Positions 20,506 through 34,358 of a stretch of 64,000 bases of DNA are shown here, one piece after another. The position numbers and the translations under genes are program-made. The DNA comes from Phaffia rhodozyma. Lineage: Eukaryota > Basidiomycota > Tremellomycetes > Cystofilobasidiales > Mrakiaceae. Under the pieces are notes generated by a model, which was not told the DNA's origin, ran no database searches, and saw only the letters and a list, made by a program, of their open reading frames with translations. Where the stretch lies: positions 1,143,169 through 1,207,168 of the forward strand of contig JACGZH010000009.1 in assembly GCA_014706385.1 (NCBI GenBank), in the 5' to 3' direction. How positions within the stretch are numbered: position 1 is the stretch's first letter; the number at the start of each line of letters is the position of its first letter.

Positions 20506-23500
20506 ATGTCGCCTGGCAAGAGTGCGACCCAGGGAACTTCGGACAAAGCCGAGAGAGGCGAAATTTCCGAAGTCGCCCAACAGAGCTTTCTTGGTTTCAA
20601 GATCAAACCTCGACCGGCAGGGTTCGCAGAAGGGAAAGAGATCCCTCAGAACCATGTCAACTTCTTTTCTTGGGTTCTGTTCTCATGGTTGACTCCTTTA
20701 CTACGAGTAGGTCTCCGTCAGGTTCTCATGGCTTGTCATCGCTTGTTATGGCTTGTCATATACGTGGGGTATACTGACTGGATGACGTGATCTTGCTTCT
20801 CTCAATAGGTCGGTGTTTCGAGACCTGTGAGTCCCTTGTTGAGTTGCATAACCATGGAAGACTGCTCTGTCTGACTGATTGCTCTATGACCTGGGGTATA
20901 GTTCGAGATTGATGATTTCTGGTGAGGCAGCGTGTTTCAGTCGTTCGAAGTCGTCTGCTGACATGACGATGTATGTCTTGAGAACTCGATCGAGTGATGC
21001 TCACTGGCCACTCTTTTCTTCATTTGTTTCCCAACAGGGAGCTCACCGACGAGTTCAAAGCAACTCGACTGGCTATAGAGCTCGAGAAAAACTTCTATGG
21101 ACGTGTTCCTCCGAGTCGACGACCCCAACATCTACGACCCTCGTCAACTGGCCCTGCCACTAAACGGGACGTGACTGACAAGAAGCCTACAGGAATGGAG
21201 TTAAAGGATGTGGAGTCTGGAGAAGGCGTGGATGTGGAAGACGAGCTTACAGGAAAACAAGTCAAGTTGGGTAAGACTGGAAAGACTAGCAAGAGGAAGA
21301 AGACAGATGACGATGACGAGAAAGAGCGGACGCATCCGGAGAAAATCGAGGAGGATGGAAAGATCTATGATCAAAATTTGCTGCTGGCAATACACAGAAC
21401 AGTGATGTGGAGGTACGTGTCAGACTTTCGGAGTTGTTGAGCTCCTTATTATGGCTGTGTTGATCTTGGTGTGATTTGTTTCTATGAACACATGTACAGG
21501 TTCTGGACCGGGGGAATGCTTGGAGTGTGTTGGATCGCCTTAACGTCGACTTCTCCTTTGGTATCACGGATGATCTTGAACTACATCACCGAGTCGTACG
21601 AATACTCGCATCGAGAAACTGGAGAAACGGTGTCCGTACCGAAGTCTGTGGGCTATGGGATCGGGATAAGCTTTGCGCTCTACCTCATGCAGCAGGTTTC
21701 TAGTCTGTTCATGAATATGTTTCTTCAGAGAGGGTTGATCACTGGGTAGGTGAACCTTCAGCATCTGACACAGTTCTCAGAACAAAGACCAAGCCTTCTG
21801 ATAGACTCACACACCGGCTTACATCTCCATTCGCTTTCAGGTTCATGCTCCGAGCAGCGGTCATCTCGGTCGTCTCAAGAAAGTCCGTTCGGCTGTCCGG
21901 AGAAGCCAGAATGGTGCATACCAATGGAAAGCTCGTCACGCACATCTCGTCCGATGCCTCATTCATGGATTATGCTGCCCTTCTCACCCATGAGCTCTAT
22001 CTCCAACCTGCGCAGGTCATTGTCGGGTATGTGTGTCTTGCGTTTCATCCGATACCCATACCGTTCCATTGTAGTTTATCAGCCTGACCGACATGCTTCT
22101 CTTTGTCAAACACGTCACAGACTTATCATCCTGCTGCACACTATCGGGTACTCGGCCCTTGTAGGCTTTGCGGTGCTTGTCATCGGGATACCCTTCCAAG
22201 CGTGGCTCTTCTCGCGAATGATTGGAACTCGACAACGGCAAATGAAGATCGTCGACTCTCGAGTTAGGTTGCTGCAGGAGATCCTCTCGGGCATCCGAGT
22301 CATCAAGTTCATGGCCTACGAAGAATACTTTGGCAGTCGGATCTCGGACTATCGACAAGACGAGATGGAAGAACTAAAGAAGAACTGTTTGATGCGAGGT
22401 ATGTTGCGCTTGGTGTGCTCCTGTCGACTAGGATTCGAAAGTGACGGAAGAAGACCTCAGAGAAGCGATTGTGTCATGCTGACCAGTAGATCTGACCACT
22501 TATATTCGGACCGGCTAGCTATAATGAGTGCTGTCATGGCGTTCATTCCTGTCTTTGCCGCGGTGTTGTCATTCGTGAGTCGTCGACTGAATGAGATGAG
22601 CTACTGAGATCTGCTGCTGATACGACAAACGCATATGTCATCTTTCAATACAGATCACATATTCGCTCTCTGGCCATGATCTGAACGCGGCAATCATCTT
22701 CACCGCCCTCCAGTTGTTCAACAACATCCGGCAACCGCTGCAACTCATTCCGCTTGCTATTCAGGCGGTCTCAGATGCATATGTCGGACTCGGTAGAGTG
22801 TCCTTATGCCTTTTGGGAGACGAGATCGATAACCCAGTACCTGTATATCCTGATGCGGAATATGTGAGTGGCTTTCTGATAGGCCGGGTGTGTTGCATGT
22901 GACAAAGCCTTGCCTGTGCACCGACTGAATCGTTGCAACGTGTACTATTTGTGTTCATCTAGGCTGTCTCTGCTCATGGAAGCTACTCTTGGGAGAGTGC
23001 CGAGAAGCCAAGCGATGAGCCTGTTAGGGTGACTCCAGGAAAGGGCGGGCCGATGGGAAAGGGCAAGCCACCAAAGAAGTCAAAGAAAGAAAAGGCGGCA
23101 GAGAAGGAGGAGCGAAAGAGAAAGAGGCTGGAGCGATTGAATGCACCCCCTGTCGTTCCATTCGCATTGAAGGACATCGATCTTGATATCCCTCGAGGCA
23201 GCTTTGTCGTGGTCTGCGGTCGGGTCGGGTCTGGCAAGTCTAGTTTGATGCAGGCGCTGCTCGGAGAGATGAAGCTTGTGTCGGGTGAAGCTGTAAGTAG
23301 ACCGATTCTTTATGTCCCTTTTTTGTGACTGTGTGACTGACTTAGTGGGGATACACATGGGTCTGCCTGTCTACTGCACGTAGTATCTCGGAGGCACTTC
23401 CGCTTACTGTACGTCTGCACTGTTATCGTTCAACGTGTCGAGATGACATTCCTGGTCTGTCTTACCCCTGGCGAGTGCTTGAGACAGCCACTGACAAGAG

Positions 23501-26500
23501 ACGCTTCTTCCGGGGTATGTTCTGTTTCATTCTGTTGTATCTTCGGATACTGTCATACTATCTGAACGGGCGCAACTAGTTCCTCAATCGCCTTGGATAT
23601 TGTGAGTGATGTGTCTACCCAGTGGTCAGACTGAGTGAAACGGATACGTCTGGTCGCTGTAGAAACTGTCCATGCAGACTCACCACCTCTTTTTTCTTGC
23701 ACTTTCTCGTTGGATATTGCCATGGCCGTTTTCCACCTGTTTCTGGTCTGTATCAACGTCTGATCAGAAATGCGACTCTCAAAGAGAACATCCTTTTTGG
23801 CTCAGAGATGGACGATAAGCGTTTCGACGCTGCTGTCAAGGCCTGTGCCTGTGAGTACAGTTCATCAGGAACGATGTCGGCTCGATGGCAGATTTAACAG
23901 CTCTGATCGTTGGTTCTGTACGTTTCTGTTACGTGGTCATCATTCTCACCATGTGTTCCATCTGCGCACGGTCAAAAGTGGAGAGAGATATTGCGATGCT
24001 CAACCATGGGATCTACACCGAGATCGGAGGTAACTCATGCTCTTGGGGGCACGCTAGTGTACTAGACCGGCAGTGTGCTGACGTCCATCTTGTTTGGATC
24101 GGTTGTGTCATGTATGTTGCTGGTGGACATCACGATTGAATCTTGTAGAAAAAGGAATCAACATATCCGGTGGACAGAAGGTGAGTCTGAGCGATAGGCG
24201 CAGAGGATGATATCTCATCGACAGATTCCTAGTTATTTCGATACAGTTGGTGGGTTGATTTGCTTACAAGACCAATGCACTCTCTATCTTATCTTCTTCC
24301 TAAATCGCATCGACTCATCCGCTCAGGCCCGAGTGTGTCTAGCCCGAGCTGTGTACTGTGGCAACGAGATCAATTTCTTCGATGATCCGGTACGTGCTTC
24401 CTTCTCAAGTCATCTGTTTGCTCAATGTAGGCGAGAGATGTTGACTGAGACGTATCATGGGGGGTCTTTGCCTTATCTCATTTTTTCGGTGATGTTCGAA
24501 CGTGCTCGCCATATATCCGGCTTTGCTCTGATACAAACAACCTTCCCGCCTGCAGCTATCTGCCGGTGAGTCCAATGCTGATGGCCTATACTCCGTCCAA
24601 GCGATTGCAGACCGTCCTTCTCTGGCTGAAACTCGCTGCCTTTGCATACGTTTTATCATACGTTTCCGTGTGTCACAGTTGATGCTCATGTAAGCAAGTC
24701 GCTAGTTGACGGCCTCGTCAACGGACCGTTGCGGACTAAAACTCGGATCTTGATCACCCATCACCTGGAGGTGCTTTCGAAAGCTGATCTTATCATCACG
24801 GTGAGTATATTGCCTGTCTCTATGTATGACCAGGAGTGAGGCCGAGTTACGGAATGAGCGTTTCTGACGATGACGATGTCTTTCGGTCTCGCGTTTTTGC
24901 TTACTCCCTCTCTTATCGGCGTCCGTTTGGCTCGAATGCTGCTCTGGAAGATGGTCGATGGTAAAATCGCTGAGAAAGGGACGTATCAAGAGCTACTCGC
25001 AACAAGCGGGGCGCTTGCAAAACTCATGGCAGAGCACATGTCGGTTGCGCATGATGGTAGTTCTGAGACCGTGACTGATCCGGATTTAGACATAGATTCT
25101 GCAGGGCTCATCGAGACGCAAGAGGATATCGAGCTCAAGAAGGTTGCGATAGAGGACGAGCTCGAGAAACAAACCGGTGAAGGTCGAACGAACGAGGGTA
25201 CGGCTGATGAGTTGGCGAAATCACAGGCTCCTGGTGCGCTTGTGACGATGAAGGAAGAGCGTGCGGTCGGAGCGGTATCTTCGAAAGTTTATACGAGGTA
25301 CATAAACAGTATGGGATCTGTCTGGTGGGCGCTCGCTTGTGAGTCTGTGAGATTCTGTGTAGCACGTAGCTGGCGTGTTCTTGACCATCCGAATCTGTTA
25401 CTGATGATGGCTATCTTCGATGGCTGATTGATGAAGTCATGTCATGCTTCATATTAGCTCAGGTCTGTAGAGTCCTGTTCTCTTGAGGTGTTTTGTGTCG
25501 GCTTCCTCTCTTTTTCTCGTCTGACTGTTCTCTCGACGATCTCTCGTCGCGACCACTCAGGCTTCCATCGTTGGGAACACCATTTTCCTCGGAAAGTGGT
25601 CTGATAGCTCTATCGTTGGATGGTCTCAGAGTGATTGTACGTCAAGCTGTGTCGGGATTGTACATGTGAAGACATCATACTGATCAGGAAATGCCTCTTC
25701 TTAATCCTTCTCTCTGCGCCTGATCCTCCTCTCAGATATGGGGTTGTATGCTGGGGTTCGCGTTCTATCTTTCTTTCAGCATATTGTTTCCTCTCAGATC
25801 AAAGTCCTCATATCGACCTCTTCATCCATGGTTTCTACCCACAGCTCGGTCTGGCATACACTATCTTGACTTGTAAGCATTATTCATCGGGACTTGATCT
25901 CTTGGTATCTTGATCAACGACACTGGCCACACCAACGACCGGTTGTATGACGGACAGTCGCTGGAACGTTCCTCCTGTCGGTTTTCACCTTGTCCTTGTG
26001 GGCGAATGACTGATCTATCCGGCTGACTGTGATCATGGGGATCCATCCATCATCCCAAACAGATATCTATCGGCTATCAATGCCAGTTTCAACTTGTTCA
26101 ACTCGGCTTATGATGGCGTCATGGCCACCCCAGTCTCGTGGTTCGATGCGACCCCAGTAAGCACGGTCTTTCATCCACTGGCGATATGGTATTACAAGTT
26201 CAAGCTGACATGAATCATCGATCAGATCGGCCGAATCATTAGTCGGTTGTCAAAAGATATAACCACGCTGGATGATCAGCTACCGATGCAGTGGTATGTT
26301 GAGTTCCTATCACTGTAGATGGATCATTGCGCCGATCGAATGATGGGTGATGAGGTGTATGCCATGGCTGAGACATCACTTTCTCTGTATCAACAGGAAC
26401 ACTTTCCTGACTATGAGTCTGAATGTGTTTGGTACTATCGCCTTGGTCTTCTACTGTGAGTTACTCCCTTTTCTTCTTGGATGTATATGTGATCAGTGGG

Positions 26501-29500
26501 CTCGAATCTGAGCATGTCCTGATGGTTCGATGGCCTTATCGCTTCACTCGATAGCCTTCCCCTATCTGGGTTTGATCTTCATACCACTGCTCTCGCTGTA
26601 CTACATCACTGCTGTCTACTACCGAGCATCCTCGCGAGAGGCAAAACGGCTGGACTCTATTTTCCGATCTACGATCTACGCTCAGTTCGGAGGTTAGTCT
26701 GTTCTTCGAGGTGATGCCGGACCAACGATGTTGATCTGACGGATAGAAGCTGATCGCACAGTCACGTTTCTCACCTTCTGACCACTGCAGAGAGTCTCAG
26801 CGGGTAAGTATATGCTGTTTGTGTGTTCTTCATCTGACATCACATCACTGAATGGGTAGCTCTGCAACCATATATACACAGTCTATCGTCTATTCGAGCT
26901 TATGGGGCAGAAGATCGGTTTGTCCGCCGGACCGAGGCCGCTATAGATATCGAGAACAAATGCTACTTCATCGTCATCGCGCTTCAGAGGTCAGTCCCGG
27001 TCATATGTTGGTTTGATGACGTTGAGCATTGCACTCAACCATACTGATGACATTCATCGTGTCGGCGCACAGATGGCTGGGTATCCGTCTTGCAGCACTC
27101 GGAAACTTGCTTGTTTTATGCGTCTCACTATTGGTGTTGGGTTCAGAAATAACACAGTGCGCATAACAGTCGCTTCATTTGGGATGTCCATAGCGAATAG
27201 TCGAGTAGCTCACAAACTTGTTGTTTTGTCGTTGGCAGTCTCCCGCCAAGCTTGGAGTCGTTCTCACCTATTCTCTGTCCATGTCGCAAATCTTCTCTCA
27301 AATCGTCAAGTGAGTACTACTGTTCTGCACTCTGGCTATTTGATAGGCGTGGATGATAAACGACAAGGGACTGGAATGTCGATCTGACCTCATTGGACAC
27401 ATAGTATCTTTGCTCAAGGTATGTTCTGGTCCTCATGTCGATTTGGATAGACATGGTCATGACTGACGTGCCTGGATGAACTACGTGTATCATTGTTGGT
27501 GATACTACTTCACAGTCGAACAGGACATGAACACTGCAGAGAGAGTAGCCTACTATGCCGACCTGTCACCCGAAGCGGCACGATCCACTTTGGAAGATCC
27601 GCCTGAGAGTTGGCCACATTCAGGTGCTATCACGTTCCGAGATGTGGTGCTGAAATATCGAGCGGACTTGCCTCCTGTGTTGAAGGGCCTGTCTTTTTCG
27701 GTTGGTGCAGGAGAGAAGATCGGGTGAGTGGCGTCACTGAGCGAGAAACCGCGCCGATGGGAAGGTGTGGGTGTGCAAGGAAAGGAATTTTGCACTGGCT
27801 GACTTGATGTCACTGTTTCTATTCATATTTACGTTCTCTCATCCTCCTGCCATCCTTCTGTCATTCATGTACTCGTATCTCGCATGGGATGGACCGATGT
27901 GATTTGCAGAGTTGTGGGTCGCACAGGAGCCGGAAAGGTCAGTCTTCGTCTTTTCGGTGCATTTGTGTACTGGTGATATTCAAGGCTAATTGACACCACC
28001 ATTTGCTTTGACTTCTGCTTCTGATGTGCATTGCTATCATGCTCACTTGCCTCTCATCCTCGATACCACATCGTTCGATCCGTCTGCAACTGCCGTGCTC
28101 AATCCATGTTTTGCATCGATAGTCGAGTTTACTCCAAGCACTCTTCCGGATGGTTGAACTGACGGAGGGAACGATCGAGATCGATGGTGTGAATATCCGC
28201 AATGTCGGTTTGACGTCGATTAGGCGAAAGCTCGGGATTGTCCCACAGGTAAGGATCGTCAGCTGAAGATTGTAGAAAGAGAGCCTTGGCATATGAGCCT
28301 TACGAAAGTGGCTCAGTACTGACGCAGAGAGGCGACATGGGTCTTCTTTGTGCGCGCGGTGAAATAGGACCCCTTGCTGTGGAACGGAACGGTTGCCTCG
28401 AACTTGGATCCTGAGGGCACTTGCACTCCAGAGCAGCTGATTTCTGCATTGTAAGTGTTGATTGTTCTTGTTTCTCTTTCTCTTCTTCTCCTTTCGGTCA
28501 TTATGTGCTTTTGGCCTCAAACTTCCGGGTCACGTTGATTCTTACGACTTAATCTGCATACACATCCTGATACTTTAAACAGGAAACGCACCCACCTGAT
28601 CGCCTCGGCTGATGCGTCTGTGGAGGTTGATGCTCGACTGAAAAAGTTCAAGCTTGATGCCATGGTCCAGGTGAGTTTCCAATCACCGTTGTTTTATCTA
28701 TCATCTTTCTTTCCTTCTATGTTCTATCTTCGAGGACCCAAATGCAATGCTCATCGTTGATTGTCGATTGCCTTTAATTGGCTTTCTACGTCTGTCGAAC
28801 CAACCACCTGCCTTGTCGCCGATCGTGATATCTAGGATGACGGGTCGAACTTTAGTGCAGGAGAGAGACAGTTGGTTGCACTCGCTCGAGTTGTCGTCCG
28901 AGACTCCAAGTCAGTATCCACCTGCTTGAATATCTCACCCACATCTTGATGTCTGATTCAAGACTATCTTTTGACCAACAGGATCGTCATTCTTGATGAG
29001 GCTACATCTTCCGTTGATGTTGAGACCGGTGAGTGCGCCATTCATGCTGTTGTGCTCGGGGTCTTGAACATTGTTGGACCTAACGTCTTGGACGTGGTTG
29101 CTTGACGCCTTTCTAGATTCGTTGATCCAAGACACGATCAAAGTCAGTGTTCCGTCCGTCTGGGTAGTTCAACTACGAGCTGAGCACCTACCGTCGGCCG
29201 TGTGGTATCTATCTGACATGTTTTATCTGCATCTACATGCTGGTCACGATTCGTGACACACAGAACGAGTTCAGCGATAAGACCGTTATCACGATCGCTC
29301 ACAGGTATGACTTTGCCAACCAGCAGTTCAGTCATCTCTTGTGCTGTTCTCACTGACATATGCCTCGATGGGTTCTATCTGCACTTTTAGATTGGCAACC
29401 ATTGCGTTCTAGTGAGTTCGATCAATTCTGTAGTCGTGCTCTTGAATGCTCCTCAGATATACCTTTGCTGACCGATCATTTCGCATTGTATGATACCAGT

Positions 29501-29887
29501 GATCGAATCCTGGGTATGCCTACACTCTCATCAGGTGCTGAACTCGGATAGTAAGCAAGCAAGATCTGATGATACTGACTCACTTTATGCCCTTCCAATC
29601 AAAGTTATGGATGCTGGTCAGGTCGCTGAGTATGCTCCCCCTCTAGAGCTTTTCGACAAGAAAGACTCCATCTTCAGAAGCAGTCAGTATCCCTCTTGTT
29701 CATCTGCCTCATCTTTTGCGCCAGATTGAACGATCTATCTGCAACAATTTTTCATCAGAAACTCTTGTACATTCACTGATACATGCCGCCATCTCCTACT
29801 CTTCTCATCGCCCTTTCTGAAACAGTGTGCGAACAGGCGCAGATCACTCGATCTGATATCCTCCGGATTAGAGGAGAATCTATCTAG
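20506..29887 (+). CDS. ABCC-type (Yor1/MRP-like) full-size ABC transporter
   Basis: ATP-driven exporter for organic anions or drugs, membrane-located. It is an intact gene split into more than 25 short exons. The start MSPGKSATQ is followed by WVLFSWLTPLLR / VGVSRP / FEIDDFWELTDEF, as in Yor1-type proteins. TMD1 runs from about 21500 (FWTGGMLGV...) and includes RKSVRLSGEARMVHTNGKL. NBD1: Walker A GRVGSGKSS at about 23220; Q-loop PQSPWI at 23582-23601; signature INISGGQK at about 24157; Walker B NFFDDP at about 24374, with the usual ABCC Asp in place of the catalytic Glu. TMD2 spans about 25280-27310. NBD2: Walker A GRTGAGK (27916-27936); PQ / DPLLWNGTV; signature FSAGERQL (about 28848); Walker B VILDEATSSVD at about 28987; H-loop TIAHRLATI at about 29292-29400. 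The last exon, 29826-29887, joins via a 29683-29825 intron to give ...IFRSMCEQAQITRSDILR. The substrate cannot be inferred. Confidence 0.92.
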
Positions 29888-30365
29888 GTGCTGCAGATGC
29901 AATCGCGTCTGGAATATCTCTTGTATATCGCAGACAATGACTTCTTCCATCTGCTCACGTTCAAACAATCTTCTCTCAGATTTTTTACTCCTCTTATATA
30001 TATTTTCTCTGCTCTTTTTTTTTTGTTCTTTCTAGTTTCACGCTCGATACATAGTTGAGTCCGCCGCTCATGTTAGATTACCTGCCCTAATGTCGATGAT
30101 GAAGGTAGACTCAGACACGCCATACCTACAAGATGGCATGTCCTTATGCTGGCCAACATCTCATAAGAAGAGTCAAGCTAAGCTCGAATTCACAAGCAGA
30201 CAGACATATATCCTTCAGGAATATTCCATAATGAGCTTGATGACAATCTACTGTTTCACTAATGCTGGATAATGATATTGATATTGATGTTCATGCTGAT
30301 GCTGATGCTGCTGATGCCGATATTGATGCTGATGCACGCCGTCTGACAGAACTGTTGACACTTGT
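29888..30365. repeat. Convergent intergenic region with a GATGCT-type hexamer repeat
   Basis: 3' flank between the ABC and R3H genes. Positions 30270-30335 hold a degenerate GATGCT/GATATT hexanucleotide repeat. No gene is supported. Confidence 0.65.
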
Positions 30366-32058
30366 TCAGCCGTACACGTACTGCCAAAAACTACGTGTGC
30401 TCTTTCCATTCAAGTGTCGTCCTCTTCCTTCTTCATCGTCCACAGGGCCTGGTGAAGCATCCTCTTTCGTACGATCGATCGTCGGTGAATCCACGTGTGC
30501 GGAAGTTTCGAAAGATGGACTCGAGGTAAGAGTCTGATCAGCATCCTCCTCTTCGTCCTCCGCTATGGCAGAAGACAAGAATGACAAAGATGATGGTCGG
30601 ATGACACGGGACATCGAGCTGGAATACGAGTCATGACTCAAGGTTGATGGAGAGGAAGGTGTCGAAACAAAGTCCAGAGACACCAGAGAGGACGCAAGTG
30701 CATCAGTCGTAGACGAGGCCGACTCATCGTCTGAAGATTCGACATCAGCTTCCAGGTCGTGATGATTCGCCAGGGAGACCAGCTCGAGGGTTTTCGGAAC
30801 CGTGGAAACAAGTCCGGTAGGCCGCGCTAATAATCGAGCCTTCTCTTCCTCTGCTCTTGTCTCAACCTCTTCGAGTCGCTCATTCTCCGAATCCCACCCT
30901 CCCCATCCAGTCTCGACCTCGCTCTCGCTCTGCCCATCCGTGAAGAGCGCTCGATCGGTGTCTGTACCGCTTCCACCAACACTAGACATGTCAGTTGTCG
31001 GAGGAGTATCCAAAGTGCCGGCTGTGACCGTGCGGTCCGATGATCTGGCCGGAACACGGGATGGCCGGACGAGGATGTATGTCAGTCGAGTGCCATAAGG
31101 TGATGTCTTGGAGAAAGTCACAAGGCCGTGGTATCGAGCGACACAGTGTACGACGTATCTATAGAATGGTCGTCATGACGTCAAAAAGGTACTACCGAAT
31201 GAGACCCATGCAGAGGCGATGTGCAAGACGAACCTTTCGAAACCTTCCGCTATCGCCCACGTCAGGCTTCCTTCGCTTCTTGCAAGCTCTACGATGGCCG
31301 GACAGAAACCGTCATGGTCGAACGATCTGCTCACCATGTCCAGCGGCAGAGGTCCGGCCCGCCCACTGGCACTCTGATATGGAGTCGACGGGCTGTCTCG
31401 AGCGGGTGTGGGAACCAGAAAAGCATCGACGATCCTCCCGCCTTCGTTTGACTGGTGCGGTCGACCGGAAAATACGATCACCTCTCGCCTAACCTCCTTC
31501 TTCCAGCTCGTCAGCTCGTCCTCGACGATCTTGCAGAGGTCCTCAGCCCTAGCTCCTCTTCGTTGCAGTGTTCTTCTGATCCCCTTGAGCGACATCGAAA
31601 AAGAGCCGGCTTCTGTCGACCCTGGCTCCGATGACGGAAGAGCAGGCGAAGGAGCTGGGCGGGTTCGAGGAAGAAGGGATGGTGGCAGAGGCGAAGGGAA
31701 TATGGGTGGCGGAAGCCTCTGAGGAGCAAGTGGAAGATCGTGCCGGCTAGGAGCGACGGCATGGGGATTGCCAGCCAGAGAGTCTGAACATCGATATGTT
31801 TCCACAGACAAACAGAACAGGCAACACGATCAGTACCTGCCAGACTAGAAAAGAACAACACTGAGCACCTGAAGCACAACACTTACCGTTCTCCTTTCTC
31901 AGCCGAGCCCTCCGACCTTGAGCTCGCTTGGTGGATGTAAGCGGTTTGATCGACCGGGATCCAGACGCTCTGGAATCCAGACGAGGATAAGAGACAGCTG
32001 CAGGTTTGGGATTGACAAGGATCGCCGGAAGCGACATCGGAAGAGGTTCGTCAAGCAT
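30366..32058 (-). CDS. R3H-domain protein (R3HDM4-like, with R3H-associated N-terminal segment)
   Basis: Predicted nucleic-acid-binding protein. Three exons: 32058-31887, 31783-31234 and 31158-30366; phases agree and total 504 aa. Near the first junction the sequence RRARLRKENDSLAGNPHAV resembles the R3H-associated N-terminal domain. The R3H core is built across the second intron: ...EGFER^YVVHCVARYHGLVTFSKT..TRLTYILVRP, with Arg-x3-His spacing (RYVVH) and the conserved Gly-Leu, Ser and Arg. That intron (31159-31233) uses a GTTCGT donor (GAAAG^GTTCGT). It is the only donor I found that restores frame to the R3H core. The C-terminal half is acidic and Ser-rich (ESSDDESASS), likely disordered. 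Function in this organism is unknown. Confidence 0.7.
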
Positions 32059-32434
32059 GGTCGGTGAAGGCGTTCAGTGGTGCCACCATTAAGTGTTGAG
32101 ATGAGGTTAGGGATGAATGCGCGATCGTAGTAAGGAGAGATAACTGAGGAATCCTCGGGGCGAGTTAGGGTTACAGTCGTGGGCTGAATAATGATGCCGT
32201 CCAGACCAGCAGTCAGCCGTCTCTACGTTTGTAGAGATGTGTCTCTTTTTGATGACAATCTCTTCAGTTTCTTCTGTTCGATTCATTACTTGTCCGACAA
32301 AATACACGCATGTTCACACAGAATGTTTGACTGAATACTCTAGATTCCAGCAAACGAGTGTACAAAACAAAAGTGCCACATTATATCATGATCCTTCTCT
32401 CTTTTTCAATACAAAAGCTAGCAAACGTCATTGT
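32059..32434. other. Spacer between the R3H gene start and tannase gene end
   Basis: No gene seen. It contains a single TTAGGG unit (32163-32168), too short to call an interstitial telomere. Confidence 0.5.
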
Positions 32435-34358
32435 CTAGTACAAAGGAAGCTTCAAGCTGTCGGTAAAGTCGTAGAACCAGGCGTCCAAGCTCCTCTGGTC
32501 ATACTCGCACTCCATGCTCGTTCCGTTGTTCGACCACATCGGTCGCAACGGCCATTGGCAGATCTGAGCGTTCTGACCGATGTAGTCGCCCGCCAGGTAG
32601 GTCGCGTTCAGAGTGACCGGCTCGATCCCGCTCTCGACCCAGTCGATCATCACTCCCAGGGCAGTCTGGCACCACGGACCGTTCGGCTCGGCCGTGTTTG
32701 GGGCGCAGTGAGCAGCGCCCGGGACAAGGTACAGCTGGTACCACTCGGCGAGGGCAGCGGTCGACTCGTTGAACGACATACCGGGATACATGACCTGTCG
32801 GACAGAGTCCCAGTATCGGATGGAGGATGCGGTCGGGATCGAGTTGTCCTGTTCGCCATGGTAGTGGATGATCTTGCCGCCGGCCTGTTGGAACTCTGTC
32901 AAGTCAGGGTTCGTGGTGTGAACCGAGTCCTGGTACCTGTACCAACCCTCGATCATCCATGCTTTCAGGGTGTCGTACGTGTAGCCCTCGATCGAGTCCA
33001 GACTGCTAGAGTCAACGAGCTTGAGGAACCGCTGGTAGAACTCGGCACCGACGCCGGAAACAGAGATCCCCCACTCGCCGCTGGTCGAGTTATAGGCGGT
33101 CGCAGCATCAAACGAGATGTCCGCGCCGGGCTGATAGGAAAAGTAGAAGGCGTTCCCATCGGTGTCATGAAGGCCGTCGATGATGGTCTGCACGACGGCG
33201 ACACCCTGGGCGGTGATCGATCCGTTCTGGGCAGGCGTGGCCGATGAGGTGACCATCTGCCTCTTTCTCAGAGGGACAGACGATGCGCTGCTCTCCTCGC
33301 ACGAGTAAGCGGTGCCGATGAGGGATGTCATGTTGAAGTCCAGCTTGCAGAGGTCCGATCGGCTGACGACACCGTCGGTGAACCCGTCCAGAGGGTCACA
33401 AGCAGCGATGGTCTCGCTGATGATCTTGTCAAGCTCGCACGAAGGAGGGTAGTAGTCAAGCGTCTGCTGAACAAAGTTCGCTCCAAAGTGGTTCAACTGC
33501 TGGAAGGAGAACCGGAAGGCGGGAGCGCCAACGACGGCACCATCAAACTGGCCGCCGTACCGCTGGACTTGACTCCACCCCTCTCGCCCGCCCTCGGAGC
33601 AGGCGTGATAGTAAGTGTAGACCTTGGTGTCGTTCCCGATCTCATAGATCTGCTTGGTGAACTCGAGGCCAAACACACTCATCTCGTGGATGGACTCATA
33701 GGCCTGTGGCAGGTAAGATCGAAGGAAAGGCCAGTGAAAGGGTAAAAGAAGAGGTCAAACAAGATCGTAAAAAAAGAAAAAAAAGAAAAAAAGGAAAAAG
33801 AAAAAGGTCAAAGCAATGGCCATCAGCTCTTCTGTCTGACACGATCCGACACTGCTCTGAGCGCTCTCCACTCACAAACGAATAGAGCGCAGGGAAGTTG
33901 GCCGTTCCGTTCCGGAGAGGGAAGACAGCGTCAAACTCGCTGTCGAACCCGCCAAAGCCACCGTCGGTCGCACCGCCGACAGCGCCGTAGAACACGGCCT
34001 CCGGGAGACTGGTGCTGACAGAGTTGATGGCATATCCGCCTCCACCGGTGGTCAAAAATCGGTTCGAGAAGTTGGACGGCAGCCAGTACTGAACCTGGAC
34101 GTTGTCACCCAGACCGGCATGGCTGTAGGCAAAGGTAACGTTGCAGTAGGAGATCGTGGCATCCGGAAAGTTGTTCTCGCCGGTGTAGGTCTCGTTGTAG
34201 ACGAGAGCTGCAGTAACAGAGGACGCATTGAAGGTGACACCCTCGATGAAGCCATCGGCTGGAAGGGCAGCCTGGACGTTCGACGTCGTGCAGATCTCGG
34301 AGAGAGAGGCAGCAAGGCCGACAGAGCCCAAGAGAAGGGGACTCAATGCACGTCGCAT
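32435..34358 (-). CDS. Secreted tannase / feruloyl esterase family protein
   Basis: Extracellular alpha/beta-hydrolase that cleaves phenolic (gallate or ferulate) esters. Two exons, 34358-33876 and 33703-32435, 583 aa. A signal peptide of about 19 residues is visible (MRRALSPLLLGSVGLAASL). Tannase-family features: LTTGGGGYAINS; GGATDGGFGGFD; the nucleophile in HACSEGGREG (Ser about 197, with the adjacent Cys of the family's disulfide); HYHGEQDNSIP carrying the acidic residue; and VPGAAHCAPN with the catalytic His and paired Cys. Several N-x-S/T sequons fit a secreted glycoprotein. The likely niche is plant-derived polyphenol breakdown. Tannase and feruloyl esterase specificity cannot be separated from sequence. 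Confidence 0.92.

Noticed and set aside
32163..32168. Possible interstitial telomere at 32163 (also near 18391 and 43667)
   Set aside because: Only a single TTAGGG unit in each case; expected by chance.
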